This document shows, piece after piece, positions 16,612 through 25,312 of a stretch of 64,000 nt of DNA. The stretch is from an uncultured Paraprevotella sp. (GTDB lineage: Bacteria > Bacteroidota > Bacteroidia > Bacteroidales > Bacteroidaceae). Where the stretch lies: positions 1-64,000 of the forward strand of contig CALULT010000003.1 in NCBI GenBank assembly GCA_944321565.1, given 5' to 3'. Both the position numbers and the translations under genes were made by a program. The notes under the pieces are model-generated. The model worked only from the letters and a program-made list of their open reading frames with translations, did no database searches and had not been told where the DNA came from. How positions within the stretch are numbered: the stretch's first letter is position 1; every line of letters begins with the position of its first letter.

Positions 16612-17637
16612 ATGGCTGCAAAGAAAGACGGAACGACTTATGAAGAGATAGTCCGTGCGGTGAGGGCTGGGAAGTTTGCCCCGATATATTATTTGATGGG
16701 GGAGGAATCCTATTATATAGACAAGGTAAGCGAGTTTATAGTGGATGCCGCTTTAAAAGAAAATGAAAAGGATTTCAATCTTACCGTGTGTTATGGAACG
16801 GACGTGACAGCTGATGATGTAATCAATGCAGCCAAGCGATTTCCGATGATGGCGGAACGGCAAGTCGTTTGGGTACGCGAGGCACAAAACCTAGCGGGAA
16901 AGGAACGTCTGTCGTTTTATTTGGAGCATCCGCAGCCAACAACGGTGTTGATTCTTTGCCATAAGCATGGCGTTTTGGATAAACGGAAAAAATTAGCTGC
17001 CGACATCCAAAAGACCGGAGTATTATTTGAGTCCAAAAAATTATACGATAGCCAACTTCCGGGCTTTGTCACGTCTTACTTACGGCGCAAAGGTGTGAGT
17101 ATGGATTCACAAGCCGTGATAATGGTATGCGAGTTCGTGGGAAGCGACCTTTCGCGTTTGGCCGGTGAACTGGATAAACTGATTTTGGCGTTACCAAAAG
17201 GGACGAACCGGATTGGTGCCGCATTTGTGGAAACACACATTGGGATAAGCAAGGATTTTAACAACTTTGAATTAGTCGCTGCATTAGTGGAAAAAGACAT
17301 TCTCAAAGTAAATCGCATCGTGAAATATTTTAACGACAATCCTAAAAATTTCTCTCTACAACTGACACTGGCCGTACTGTTCGGATTTTTTTCTAATGTC
17401 ATGTTGGCCTATTATGCACCCGTCCGCACGGAAGAGGGGATTGCAGATTGGATTGGGCAACCCCGTTGGCAAGTAGTCCGAAATGTAATTCCGGCCATGC
17501 GCAAATATTCAGGCGTAAAAGTGATGCAGATAATTGGAAAAATACGGGAAATGGATGCTAAATCAAAGGGAGTAGGCAACACAATCGCTACTCCAGGAGA
17601 GCTTTTGAAAGAGTTAACCTACTTTATTTTGCATTGA
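16612..17637 (+). CDS. holA: DNA polymerase III delta subunit (clamp-loader)
   Basis: 341 aa, the normal length for HolA. It opens the beta sliding clamp within the clamp loader. The N-terminal segment KFAPIYYLMGEESYYIDKVSEFI is the family hallmark, a degenerate P-loop region in which the Walker A lysine is lost. This is followed by ERQVVWVREAQNL and the AAA+ lid and collar region, including SDLSRLAGELDKLIL. It follows amn closely, an arrangement seen across Bacteroidales. Confidence 0.93.
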   Translation: MAAKKDGTTYEEIVRAVRAGKFAPIYYLMGEESYYIDKVSEFIVDAALKENEKDFNLTVCYGTDVTADDVINAAKRFPMMAERQVVWVREAQNLAGKERLSFYLEHPQPTTVLILCHKHGVLDKRKKLAADIQKTGVLFESKKLYDSQLPGFVTSYLRRKGVSMDSQAVIMVCEFVGSDLSRLAGELDKLILALPKGTNRIGAAFVETHIGISKDFNNFELVAALVEKDILKVNRIVKYFNDNPKNFSLQLTLAVLFGFFSNVMLAYYAPVRTEEGIADWIGQPRWQVVRNVIPAMRKYSGVKVMQIIGKIREMDAKSKGVGNTIATPGELLKELTYFILH

Positions 17638-17649
17638 AACGGCTTTTTT

Positions 17650-17678
17650 CGATTCTATTTTGAGCATTTTTAGAATCG
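17650..17678 (+). terminator. Hairpin after holA
   Basis: Perfect 8-bp stem (17650-17657 with 17671-17678), loop of 13, immediately after the holA stop. The sequence after it is TTAAAAAG, not a U-tract, so termination is only likely. Confidence 0.45.
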
Positions 17679-18319
17679 TTAAAAAGTAATATATCATTTT
17701 TGAAAATAGGCAGTTACGTAGAATTTGATGTGCTGAGATTTTGATATTCAGGTCAAGGATTTCCCTAGGGTCGTTTTTTTGGCGCAGTGAAAAAATGTGG
17801 CAATAGAGAGAATCCTGCATTTCACATTGTGTTTTTTTTGCATTTGCGCGATTCGACAATTTACAAATTAATTCATAAACAGAATCAATGAACATAAATC
17901 GCAGTTGAATGTTTAGGAATGCAGAAATTTCCCTTTCGATTTGAATATAGGATAAGCAAACGTAAATTCACGGATGTGACATATGTGAATCAATATATAT
18001 TCATCACAGGATTCTTATACCCATGTTGTTGGTTCTCTGTATTATATGTACATTTATAAAATACTTGCTAAATAAAACTGATTCGTTTATTCCATTATTG
18101 TTAGCTTTTCAAGCTTAAGGGGCATATATGTATATTAATAAACATATAATAACCATATATTTAATTAGAAACTAAGAAGTTTTTATCTAAAGCATGAATT
18201 TGTGGGCTTGATTATTAAGAATAGTAAATGTAAAGCCTGTGGGGAGTAGGATTCATAAATGTGAATCGTTCGACGGCTTTACAGATATAAAGTTGAATTT
18301 ATAATTTTGTTTTATATTC
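17679..18319. other. AT-rich gene-free stretch
   Basis: About 640 bp markedly richer in A+T than its neighbours. No credible gene is seen; the 93-aa minus-strand frame at 17614-17895 runs into holA and matches nothing. The 9-mer ATGTGAATC occurs twice (near 17984 and 18259), and GATTCA/TGAATC forms a 6-bp inverted repeat at 18250-18267, possible operator sites for the XRE regulator that follows. Confidence 0.4.
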
Positions 18320-18350
18320 TTTGGGGACTCATTTTTTATTTTTATCTTTG
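18320..18350 (+). promoter_or_regulatory. Promoter of XRE regulator
   Basis: TTTG (18320-18323), 19 bp, TATCTTTG (18343-18350), a perfect Bacteroidetes consensus. The GATTCA inverted repeat lies about 50 bp upstream. Confidence 0.75.
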
Positions 18351-18403
18351 TAAACGTAAAAATGAGTCTAAGTTTGACTAAAAAATCATGGGAGGTAGAA
18401 AGA

Positions 18404-18901
18404 ATGATGAAAGAAAGGATTTTGCAAATCATGCGCAAAATGAACATGACCCAACAAGAGTTTGCCAAGGCTATAGAAGTCTCACCCGCTTCAATGTCAA
18501 ATATATTCAATGGAAAAACGAATCCGACCAATAATCATGTAAGTGCCATTCATCGACGTTTTCCCGAAATAAATATCAATTGGCTGATGTTTGGCGAAGG
18601 GGATATGTATGCAACAGTTGCAGGAGAAACAAATGGTGGTGTGGAAAGTATATCGGACGAATCCAAAAAACACTCTCTCGGAATAATAAAGGAAGTGCCA
18701 GATTTGTTTTCAGCAATTGAAGAAAAAGTGCCTCCCTTGCCAGGGATTTCTGCCACATCGGCTGCAAACGGAGATAACGAGCAAAATAAAGAGCAAGTGC
18801 CTGTAGTTCGTGAAGTGATAAAATATGTTGATAAGCCACAACGTAAAATCACAGAAATCCGAATTTTCTTTGATGATGGGACGTTTGAAGTTTTTAGTTG
18901 A
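18404..18901 (+). CDS. XRE-family helix-turn-helix regulator
   Basis: 165 aa. The N-terminal HTH (about residues 1-65) has the Cro/CI pattern MTQQEFAKAIEVSPASMSNI, in which the second helix starts at Ser/Pro, followed by NINWLMFGEGDMY, a signature of Bacteroidales XRE proteins. The centre is low complexity, and the C-terminus ends in KITEIRIFFDDGTFEVF, a conserved acidic strand probably used for oligomerisation. Translation is set to ATG 18404 because GGAGG lies eight bases before it; 14 more in-frame residues exist upstream. It stands alone between two long gene-free stretches. Targets are unknown; autoregulation is plausible. Confidence 0.85.
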   Translation: MMKERILQIMRKMNMTQQEFAKAIEVSPASMSNIFNGKTNPTNNHVSAIHRRFPEININWLMFGEGDMYATVAGETNGGVESISDESKKHSLGIIKEVPDLFSAIEEKVPPLPGISATSAANGDNEQNKEQVPVVREVIKYVDKPQRKITEIRIFFDDGTFEVFS

Positions 18902-19648
18902 TTTAGAAGATAAAATCATTACATGTTTTTTTATTTTATCGCATCTAAACAGTCTCATCTATTTTCTTCATATTGCTTGTTGAAGAAATGGTAGATTATT
19001 TTGTTTTTCTTCGGCAAGGCCTTTTCCGGCCTTGCTGTATTAATCAAAACTTTCCGCTTCTGCTTCGTTGGACAACTCGCTATTCTTTTTCATCTTCATC
19101 ACAGAAACAAAACGGCTCGAAAACTCATCTCAAATCATAGCACGATAAATTCAAAACAATGCGGTTTTGAATTTTCGGGGCAGTCTGAAAAGCCGGTTGC
19201 GGGAAACGATGCAATAGCCTCATGCCTCCGATGTATATGGCTTGCTTTTTCTAATGATAAGACATATCGATGCAACTGAATTTTCTGGCTGATCCGAATT
19301 TTCCTTTCCAAGGATTCTTCACCAGTTTGTGCCGGAAAGCATGTCAGAACAAATGGCATTAGAAAATCCATGATGCCCTACAAAGCGTTATAAAGTCAAT
19401 AAATGTACAAAAACAGAAGAGGGGAAGAATTATTCCATTTTAATAGTTTACTTTAAAGAATTACCTCTTCAACCATTCTTGTTGATACTGCCGGCATGTC
19501 CGAGAACTGCAATCGGCATTCACGAATTATATGAAACAGTCAAAGTTCCCAAATGCCGTTCCAAACAACCTACCTTCCGATAATTTTGCTACTTTTTCTG
19601 TTTATCGGTTTTTATTCGTATTTTTGTGGTTAAATACACAGGATTTTT
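18902..19648. other. Gene-free stretch with hairpin and doubtful small ORFs
   Basis: About 750 bp between the XRE gene and dnaB. It contains a perfect 8-bp GC-rich inverted repeat, GCAAGGCC with GGCCTTGC (19014-19021, 19028-19035). Two overlapping opposite frames occupy 19001-19279 (+, 92 aa) and 19135-19371 (-, 78 aa); neither has a promoter or a recognisable domain. A dispersed intergenic repeat is possible. Weak dnaB promoter elements (TAATTTTG 19581-19588, TATTTTTG 19619-19626) lie at its right end. Confidence 0.4.
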
Positions 19649-21205
19649 ATGGCAGAACCAAGAAAGACAGGGAAGCGCACCACAGCTCGCGCTAAAGTGA
19701 ATGTGCCGGAAGAGGATGCTTACGGGCGTATGCAGCCGCAGGCTGTTGAATTCGAAGAGGCCGTACTGGGTGCTTTGATGATTGAGCAGGATGCTTATTC
19801 GCAGGTGAGTGAGATTTTACGTCCTGAAAGTTTTTATGACCATCGGCATCAGTTGATTTATGATGCCATTCGAACTTTGAATTTCCAACAGAAGCCGGTA
19901 GACATCCTGACGGTGACAGAATATTTGAATTCTACTGACAAATTGGAGGAAGTGGGAGGGCCATTTTATATCACACAGCTGAGCGAAAAGGTTATTTCTT
20001 CTGCGCACATTGAGTATCATGCCCGAATCATAGCCCAAAAGTACTTGGCACGCGAGCTGATAACGTTTACCAGTATGGTACAGACTAAGGCGTTCGACAA
20101 CACGGTGGACGTGGACGACCTGATGCAGGAAGCCGAAGGCAAGCTCTTCGAAATCTCGCAGCAGAACATGAAGAAAGATTACACGCAAATAGACCCCGTG
20201 ATTCACGATGCTTACGAAATGTTGCAAAAGGCGGCTGCTCGTAGCGATGGATTGAGTGGACTGAGCAGTGGGTTCGAAAAGTTGGATCGCATGACTTCGG
20301 GCTGGCAGAACTCTGACCTCATCATCATTGCGGCTCGCCCGGCCATGGGTAAGACCGCATTTGTGCTTTCCATGGCTAAGAAGATGGCTGTGGACATGAA
20401 AATCCCAGTGGCGATGTTCTCCTTGGAAATGAGTAACGTGCAGTTGGTCAACCGTATGATTGTCAACGTGTGTGAGATTCCCGGTGAAAAAATCAAAAGC
20501 GGCCAGCTGGCTCCTTACGAATGGGTGCAATTGGATAGCAAAATACGCGACCTTTACGGGGCACCGTTTTATGTGGATGACACGCCGTCGCTTTCCGTGT
20601 TCGAACTGCGTACCAAAGCGCGGAGGCTGGTGCGTGAACACGGGGTGAAAATCATCCTGATAGACTATTTACAGCTGATGAACGCCAGCGGCATGTCGTT
20701 TGGCAGCCGCCAGGAAGAGGTGAGCACAATCTCGCGTTCGCTGAAGGGGTTAGCCAAGGAACTGAACATTCCCATCATTGCGTTGAGCCAGCTGAACCGT
20801 GGAGTGGAAAACCGCGAAGGCATTGAAGGCAAACGTCCCCAGTTGAGCGATCTCCGCGAATCTGGTGCCATAGAGCAGGATGCCGACATGGTGTGTTTCA
20901 TCCACCGCCCGGAATATTATAAGATATATCAGGATGAAAAGGGGCATGACCTGCACGGTATGGCGGAAATTATCATAGCCAAGCACCGCAACGGTGCGGT
21001 GGGCGACGTGTTATTGAAGTTCCGTGCCGAATATGCCCGTTTTCAGGATCCGGATGAAGATGCATACGTGCCAATGCCGGGAGAATCCATGGCTTTTGGA
21101 AATGCAGGTGGGAAAGGTGTCCCGGTTCCTCCTCCTGATATGCCTCCCGTGGAGATGTCTTCACCTTTTGGCACACCTGTGCCAGATGAGCCGCTTCCTT
21201 TCTGA
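19649..21205 (+). CDS. dnaB: Replicative DNA helicase DnaB
   Basis: 518 aa hexameric helicase that unwinds DNA ahead of the replisome. The N-terminal DnaB domain (about 35-135) includes EEAVLGALMIEQDAY. The RecA-like ATPase core has Walker A ARPAMGKTAF, Walker B IILIDYLQLM, the arginine-finger region SQLNRGVE and DLRESGAIEQDADMV. The C-terminal tail is proline-rich (PVPPPDMPPVEM), as is usual in Bacteroidetes DnaB. No intein is present. The start is ATG 19649. Confidence 0.96.
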   Translation: MAEPRKTGKRTTARAKVNVPEEDAYGRMQPQAVEFEEAVLGALMIEQDAYSQVSEILRPESFYDHRHQLIYDAIRTLNFQQKPVDILTVTEYLNSTDKLEEVGGPFYITQLSEKVISSAHIEYHARIIAQKYLARELITFTSMVQTKAFDNTVDVDDLMQEAEGKLFEISQQNMKKDYTQIDPVIHDAYEMLQKAAARSDGLSGLSSGFEKLDRMTSGWQNSDLIIIAARPAMGKTAFVLSMAKKMAVDMKIPVAMFSLEMSNVQLVNRMIVNVCEIPGEKIKSGQLAPYEWVQLDSKIRDLYGAPFYVDDTPSLSVFELRTKARRLVREHGVKIILIDYLQLMNASGMSFGSRQEEVSTISRSLKGLAKELNIPIIALSQLNRGVENREGIEGKRPQLSDLRESGAIEQDADMVCFIHRPEYYKIYQDEKGHDLHGMAEIIIAKHRNGAVGDVLLKFRAEYARFQDPDEDAYVPMPGESMAFGNAGGKGVPVPPPDMPPVEMSSPFGTPVPDEPLPF

Positions 21206-21295
21206 AGAGGGAGGTTGCAAACAGATGGAACAAGGGCAGGCATGAGCCGTTTCGGACAAAACTCCGCATACGGTGGATGCTTTGTCCCATAAGCT

Positions 21296-21327
21296 TTTGG
21301 TGGATTGCCCGAAAAAATGTAAATTTG
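21296..21327 (+). promoter_or_regulatory. Promoter of pheT operon
   Basis: TTTG (21296-21299), 20 bp, TAAATTTG (21320-21327), 36 bp before the pheT start. Confidence 0.7.
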
Positions 21328-21363
21328 CGCGTTATTTTGAATCGAATCCAAATATATTAAAAT

Positions 21364-23871
21364 ATGAATATCTCTTATAATTGGCTGAAAGAATACGTTG
21401 ATTTCGACCTGACAGCCCAGGAAGTGGCCGATGCCTTGACATCGGAAGGGCTTGAAGTCGGCGGCGTGGAAGAAGTGCAGTCGGTAAAAGGCGGTTTGCA
21501 GGGATTGGTTATTGGAGAGGTGCTGACCTGTGTGCCCCATCCCAATTCAGACCACATGCATGTATGCACAGTCAACCTTGGTGAAGGCGAACCTGTGCAG
21601 ATTGTTTGCGGCGCGGCCAACGTAGCGGCCGGTCAAAAGGTGGTGGTGGCCACTATCGGCTGCAAGCTTTATGACGGTGACGAATGTTTCACCATCAAAA
21701 AATCCAAATTGCGCGGTGTGGAGAGTTACGGCATGATTTGCGCTGAAGATGAAATTGGCATCGGAACGGACCACAGCGGTATTATCGTACTGCCTGAAAC
21801 GGCAGTACCGGGAACTCCTGCTGCAGAATATTATAACCTGAAGAGCGATTATCTTATCGAAGTTGATATCACCCCCAACCGTGCCGATGCTTGTTCGCAC
21901 TATGGTGTAGCTCGTGATTTGTATGCTTGGTTGGTGCAACATGGTTATCAGGCCGCTTTACATCGTCCTTCTTGCGATGAATTCAAGGTGGACAATCATG
22001 ATTTGGATATTGACATTGAGGTGCAGAATACGGAAGCATGTCCGCGTTATGCGGCTGTGACCATTAAGGGCTGCGAGGTGAAGGAAAGCCCCGAGTGGTT
22101 GCAGGACAAGTTGCGCATCATTGGTCTGCGTCCGATTAACAATATTGTGGACATCACCAACTATATTATGTTTGCATACGGCCAGCCGTTGCACTGCTTC
22201 GATGCCGACATGATTAAAGGTAACAAGGTCGTGGTGCGGACTATGCCTGAAGGGACTCCGTTCGTGACATTGGACGGCGTGGAACATAAGTTAAGTGAGC
22301 GCGACTTGGCCATTTGCAATGTGGAGGAACCGATGTGCATTGCCGGTGTGTTTGGCGGAAAAGGCAGCGGGACGTATGAGACTACGCGCGACGTGCTTTT
22401 GGAAAGTGCGTATTTCAACCCTACATGGATTCGTAAGAGTGCCCGCCGTCATGGCTTGAGTACTGATGCTTCTTTCCGCTTTGAGCGCGGTATCGACCCG
22501 AATGGGGTGATTTATGCCCTGAAGCAAGCTGCCATCTTGTGCAAGGAGTTAGCTGGAGGTGAAATCGCGATGGAGATAAAAGATGTCTATCCGAATCCGC
22601 TTCCTGATTTCATCGTTGATTTGAACTATCGTTACGCATACGACCTGATAGGCAAGGAAATCGGAGCAGAAACGGTGAAGCGCATCGTGACGGCATTGGA
22701 AATGAAGATTCTCGAAGAAACGCCGGAAGGCTTGAAATTGCAGGTTCCGGCCTACCGCGTGGACGTGCAACGTCCGTGCGATGTCGTGGAGGACATTCTG
22801 CGCATATACGGATATAATAACGTGGAGATTCCTTCGGCTGTGAAATCCACGCTCAACGTGAAGGGCGAGGAGGACAAGAGCCATAAGTTGCAGAACCTGG
22901 TGGCCGAACAGCTCGTGGGATGCGGATTCAATGAAATCCTGAACAACTCCTTGCAACGCGCGGCCTACTACGACGGGTTGGAAAGTTATCCGTCGGCACG
23001 GTTGGTGCGCTTAATGAATCCGTTGAGTTCGGACTTGAATGCCTTGCGTCAGACGTTGCTGTTTGGCGGATTGGAAAGCATTTCCCATAATGCCAACCGC
23101 CAAAATGCTGATTTGCGTTTCTTCGAGTTTGGAAACTGTTACTATTTCCATGAAGAAAACAAGTGCCCGGACATTATTCCTGGTGTGAGCAGCAGCCGCG
23201 ATCCGGAAGTCATTAAGCATATTTTGGATGCCTATTCCGAAGACTATCATTTGGGATTGTGGGTGACCGGCAAACGAGTGAGCGGTTCGTGGGCACATCC
23301 GGATGAGAATGGATCGTTCTATGAATTGAAGGCATACTTGTTGAACATCCTGAAACGTTTAGGCGTGGACTTCGGAAAGTTGGTGTTCGCCGAAAGTCGG
23401 AACGACATTTTCTCGAAAGGTATCGAAATCCAAAACAAGGGCGGCAAGACGCTTGCCGTTATGGGCGTCGTGAGCCGGAGGCTGTTGACTTTGTTGGACG
23501 TGGACAATGAGGTATATTTCGCCGATTTGAACTGGAAACTCCTGATGAAGGCCATTCGCAACAATGCGGTTTGCTATACGGAAATCAGCAAGTTCCCTGC
23601 GGTGAAGCGCGACTTGGCACTTTTGGTGGATAAGAAGGTGGAATTTGCCGAAATAGAGCAAGTGGCTTACTCAACAGAGAAGAAATTGCTGAAGGATGTC
23701 ACGCTGTTCGATGTGTACGAAGGCAAGAATTTGGAAGAGGGCAAGAAGAGTTACGCAGTGAACTTCGTGCTTCAGGACGAAACAAAGACCTTGAACGACA
23801 AGCAGATTGAAGGCATCATGAGTAAACTGGTGGCAAACTTGCAGGAAAAATTGGGCGCCAAATTAAGATAA
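21364..23871 (+). CDS. pheT: Phenylalanyl-tRNA synthetase beta subunit
   Basis: 835 aa, full length. It pairs with PheS (alpha, not in this window) to charge tRNA-Phe. Domain order: an N-terminal tRNA-binding OB fold (about 40-150, VLTCVPHPNSDHMHVC), B3/B4 editing region (about 210-390, including FRFERGIDP), B5 (about 400-475, VDVQRPCDVVEDILRIYGYN), a catalytic-like core, and a C-terminal ferredoxin-fold anticodon-binding domain (about 735-835, SKFPAVKRDLALLVD). The stop codon overlaps the start of the next small gene (TAATG), implying coupled translation. Confidence 0.97.
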   Translation: MNISYNWLKEYVDFDLTAQEVADALTSEGLEVGGVEEVQSVKGGLQGLVIGEVLTCVPHPNSDHMHVCTVNLGEGEPVQIVCGAANVAAGQKVVVATIGCKLYDGDECFTIKKSKLRGVESYGMICAEDEIGIGTDHSGIIVLPETAVPGTPAAEYYNLKSDYLIEVDITPNRADACSHYGVARDLYAWLVQHGYQAALHRPSCDEFKVDNHDLDIDIEVQNTEACPRYAAVTIKGCEVKESPEWLQDKLRIIGLRPINNIVDITNYIMFAYGQPLHCFDADMIKGNKVVVRTMPEGTPFVTLDGVEHKLSERDLAICNVEEPMCIAGVFGGKGSGTYETTRDVLLESAYFNPTWIRKSARRHGLSTDASFRFERGIDPNGVIYALKQAAILCKELAGGEIAMEIKDVYPNPLPDFIVDLNYRYAYDLIGKEIGAETVKRIVTALEMKILEETPEGLKLQVPAYRVDVQRPCDVVEDILRIYGYNNVEIPSAVKSTLNVKGEEDKSHKLQNLVAEQLVGCGFNEILNNSLQRAAYYDGLESYPSARLVRLMNPLSSDLNALRQTLLFGGLESISHNANRQNADLRFFEFGNCYYFHEENKCPDIIPGVSSSRDPEVIKHILDAYSEDYHLGLWVTGKRVSGSWAHPDENGSFYELKAYLLNILKRLGVDFGKLVFAESRNDIFSKGIEIQNKGGKTLAVMGVVSRRLLTLLDVDNEVYFADLNWKLLMKAIRNNAVCYTEISKFPAVKRDLALLVDKKVEFAEIEQVAYSTEKKLLKDVTLFDVYEGKNLEEGKKSYAVNFVLQDETKTLNDKQIEGIMSKLVANLQEKLGAKLR

Positions 23872-24038
23872 TGATGAAAGGGTTGGTTGTCGCAAAAATC
23901 GTCTATTACGTGTTGGTCGCCTGCTGGTTGTTCCAAATCACTTGGCAAGGCTACACCGATGCGTTGATTGTGCCGACAATCGTACTGATTGTGTATGGCC
24001 TTTGCCTGAGTTATAAAATGAGGAAGATAAAAAAATAA
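23871..24038 (+). CDS. Small membrane protein (55 aa)
   Basis: A short frame whose ATG shares its first base with the last base of the pheT stop codon (TAATG). The protein starts MMKGLVVAKIVYYVLVACWL and has two hydrophobic stretches, about residues 5-22 and 31-47 (ALIVPTIVLIVYGLCL), ending in the basic tail KMRKIKK. That is a two-helix hairpin with both ends probably cytoplasmic. It sits 24 bp before yebC in an apparent pheT-small protein-yebC operon. Function unknown; tight coupling and regular membrane topology argue it is real. Confidence 0.72.
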   Translation: MMKGLVVAKIVYYVLVACWLFQITWQGYTDALIVPTIVLIVYGLCLSYKMRKIKK

Positions 24039-24062
24039 ATACCTATAAATTTATTTATTCCA

Positions 24063-24794
24063 ATGGGAAGAGCGTTTGAATACAGAAAGGCTGCAAAGCT
24101 GAAAAGATGGGGCCACATGGCCAAGACATTTACGAAACTGGGCAAACAGATTGCCATTGCCGTGAAGGCGGGCGGCCCTGAACCAGAAAACAACCCCACG
24201 TTGCGTTCAATCATTGCGACTTGTAAGCGTGAGAACATGCCGAAGGACAATATTGAGCGAGCCATCAAGAATGCGATGGGGAAGGATCAGAGCGAATACA
24301 AGAGCATGACTTATGAAGGCTACGGCCCTCATGGAATCGCGGTGTTTGTGGATACGCTGACTGATAACCCGACACGTACGGTAGCAGATGTGCGCTCCGT
24401 GTTCAACAAATATTCCGGAACACTGGGCACGATGGGGTCGTTGGCCTATCTATTCGACCACAAGTGCGTGTTTACGTTCAAGAAACCGGCTACGGTGGAC
24501 ATGGACGAATTGATTCTTGACCTGATTGATTATGGAGTGGAAGAGGATTATGACATGGATGACGAAGAAGGAACCATCACCATCTATGGCGACCCGAAGA
24601 GCTATGGTGCCATCCAAAAGCATTTGGAAGAAAGTGGTTTTGAGGATGTCGGCGGAGAATTTACTTATATTCCCAACGATTTGAAGGACGTGACTCCGGA
24701 CGTGCGCGAAACGTTGAACAAAATGGTAGAAAAACTAGAAGAGTTCGACGATGTGCAGACGGTTTACACCAATATGAAGCCCGAAGAGGAGTAA
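24063..24794 (+). CDS. YebC/PmpR family protein
   Basis: 243 aa with all family landmarks: an N-terminal basic motif MGRAFEYRKAAKLKRWGHMA (a Bacteroidetes variant of MAGHSKW), AIKNAMGKDQSEYKSMTYEGYGPHG and TDNPTRTVADVRSVFNKYSG. Family members are reported both as DNA-binding transcription factors and, more recently, as translation factors relieving ribosome stalling on proline-rich or difficult peptides; which applies here cannot be decided from sequence. Confidence 0.92.
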   Translation: MGRAFEYRKAAKLKRWGHMAKTFTKLGKQIAIAVKAGGPEPENNPTLRSIIATCKRENMPKDNIERAIKNAMGKDQSEYKSMTYEGYGPHGIAVFVDTLTDNPTRTVADVRSVFNKYSGTLGTMGSLAYLFDHKCVFTFKKPATVDMDELILDLIDYGVEEDYDMDDEEGTITIYGDPKSYGAIQKHLEESGFEDVGGEFTYIPNDLKDVTPDVRETLNKMVEKLEEFDDVQTVYTNMKPEEE

Positions 24795-24800
24795 GGCTGC

Positions 24801-25052
24801 ATGAATTTCGTGTATCAAACCGCAGGGACTTGTAGTCGCCAAATCGAATTGGAGGTGGAAAATGGCATCGTGAAATCCGTTCATTTTGTCGGTGGGTGTC
24901 ATGGGAACTTGCAAGGCATTTCCAAATTGGTGACGGGGATGTGTGCGGCAGATGTGATTGCCAGATTGAAAGGCATACGTTGTGGAATGAAGCCCACTTC
25001 GTGTCCCGACCAGTTGGCGCAGGCTTTGGAGTCGGTTATGTCACACTCCTGA
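24801..25052 (+). CDS. TSCPD domain protein
   Basis: 83 aa, starting 6 bp after yebC. It carries GTCSRQIELEV, VGGCHGNLQGISKLV and the signature PTSCPDQLAQAL that names the TSCPD domain, also found at the C-terminus of class II ribonucleotide reductases. The conserved Cys and His residues (GTC, GGCHG, TSCPD) suggest metal or nucleotide binding. Stand-alone versions of this size are common and uncharacterised. Confidence 0.85.
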   Translation: MNFVYQTAGTCSRQIELEVENGIVKSVHFVGGCHGNLQGISKLVTGMCAADVIARLKGIRCGMKPTSCPDQLAQALESVMSHS

Positions 25053-25168
25053 CGGGATGATGGCCGAAGAATCTTTAGCCAACTTCATACCAAGAAGAAT
25101 TTTGCGGGATTTATGAGAGTGCAGAATTTGCACTTCTATTTTATGGCACTCTTCAAGTCCGCAGACAA

Positions 25169-25217
25169 AAAAACAGATTGCACATACCTGCGTATGCCGG
25201 TGTTGCAATCTGTTTTT
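25169..25217 (+). terminator. Terminator of the pheT-yebC-TSCPD unit
   Basis: Fourteen-bp perfect stem (25169-25182 with 25204-25217) running into a T-rich tract (TGTTTTTCTT). A smaller inverted repeat, AGTGCA/TGCACT, lies upstream at 25118-25134. Confidence 0.8.
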
Positions 25218-25258
25218 CTTTACTCCTTCAAAAACGGGAAAAGGCATATCTGCATTTC

Positions 25259-25312
25259 AGGAACTGTTTTGAATTTATCGCATGGATGCTTTGGGCGATA
25301 AAAACAGTTCCT
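25259..25312 (-). terminator. Hairpin touching the GH35 stop codon
   Basis: Twelve-bp perfect stem (25259-25270 with 25301-25312) with an inner TATCGC/GCGATA stem. It begins at the last base of the GH35 stop codon. No U-tract follows on the minus strand, so it may act as a 3'-end stabiliser as much as a terminator. Confidence 0.5.

Noticed and set aside
17614..17895. 93-aa minus-strand frame after holA
   Set aside because: Overlaps the holA 3' end and its hairpin, AT-rich, no homology recognised, no promoter.
19817..20641. 274-aa minus-strand frame inside dnaB
   Set aside because: Antisense shadow of the helicase ATPase domain.
25113..25301. 62-aa plus-strand frame downstream of the TSCPD gene
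   Set aside because: It reads straight through the terminator hairpin of the upstream operon and the GH35 3' hairpin.
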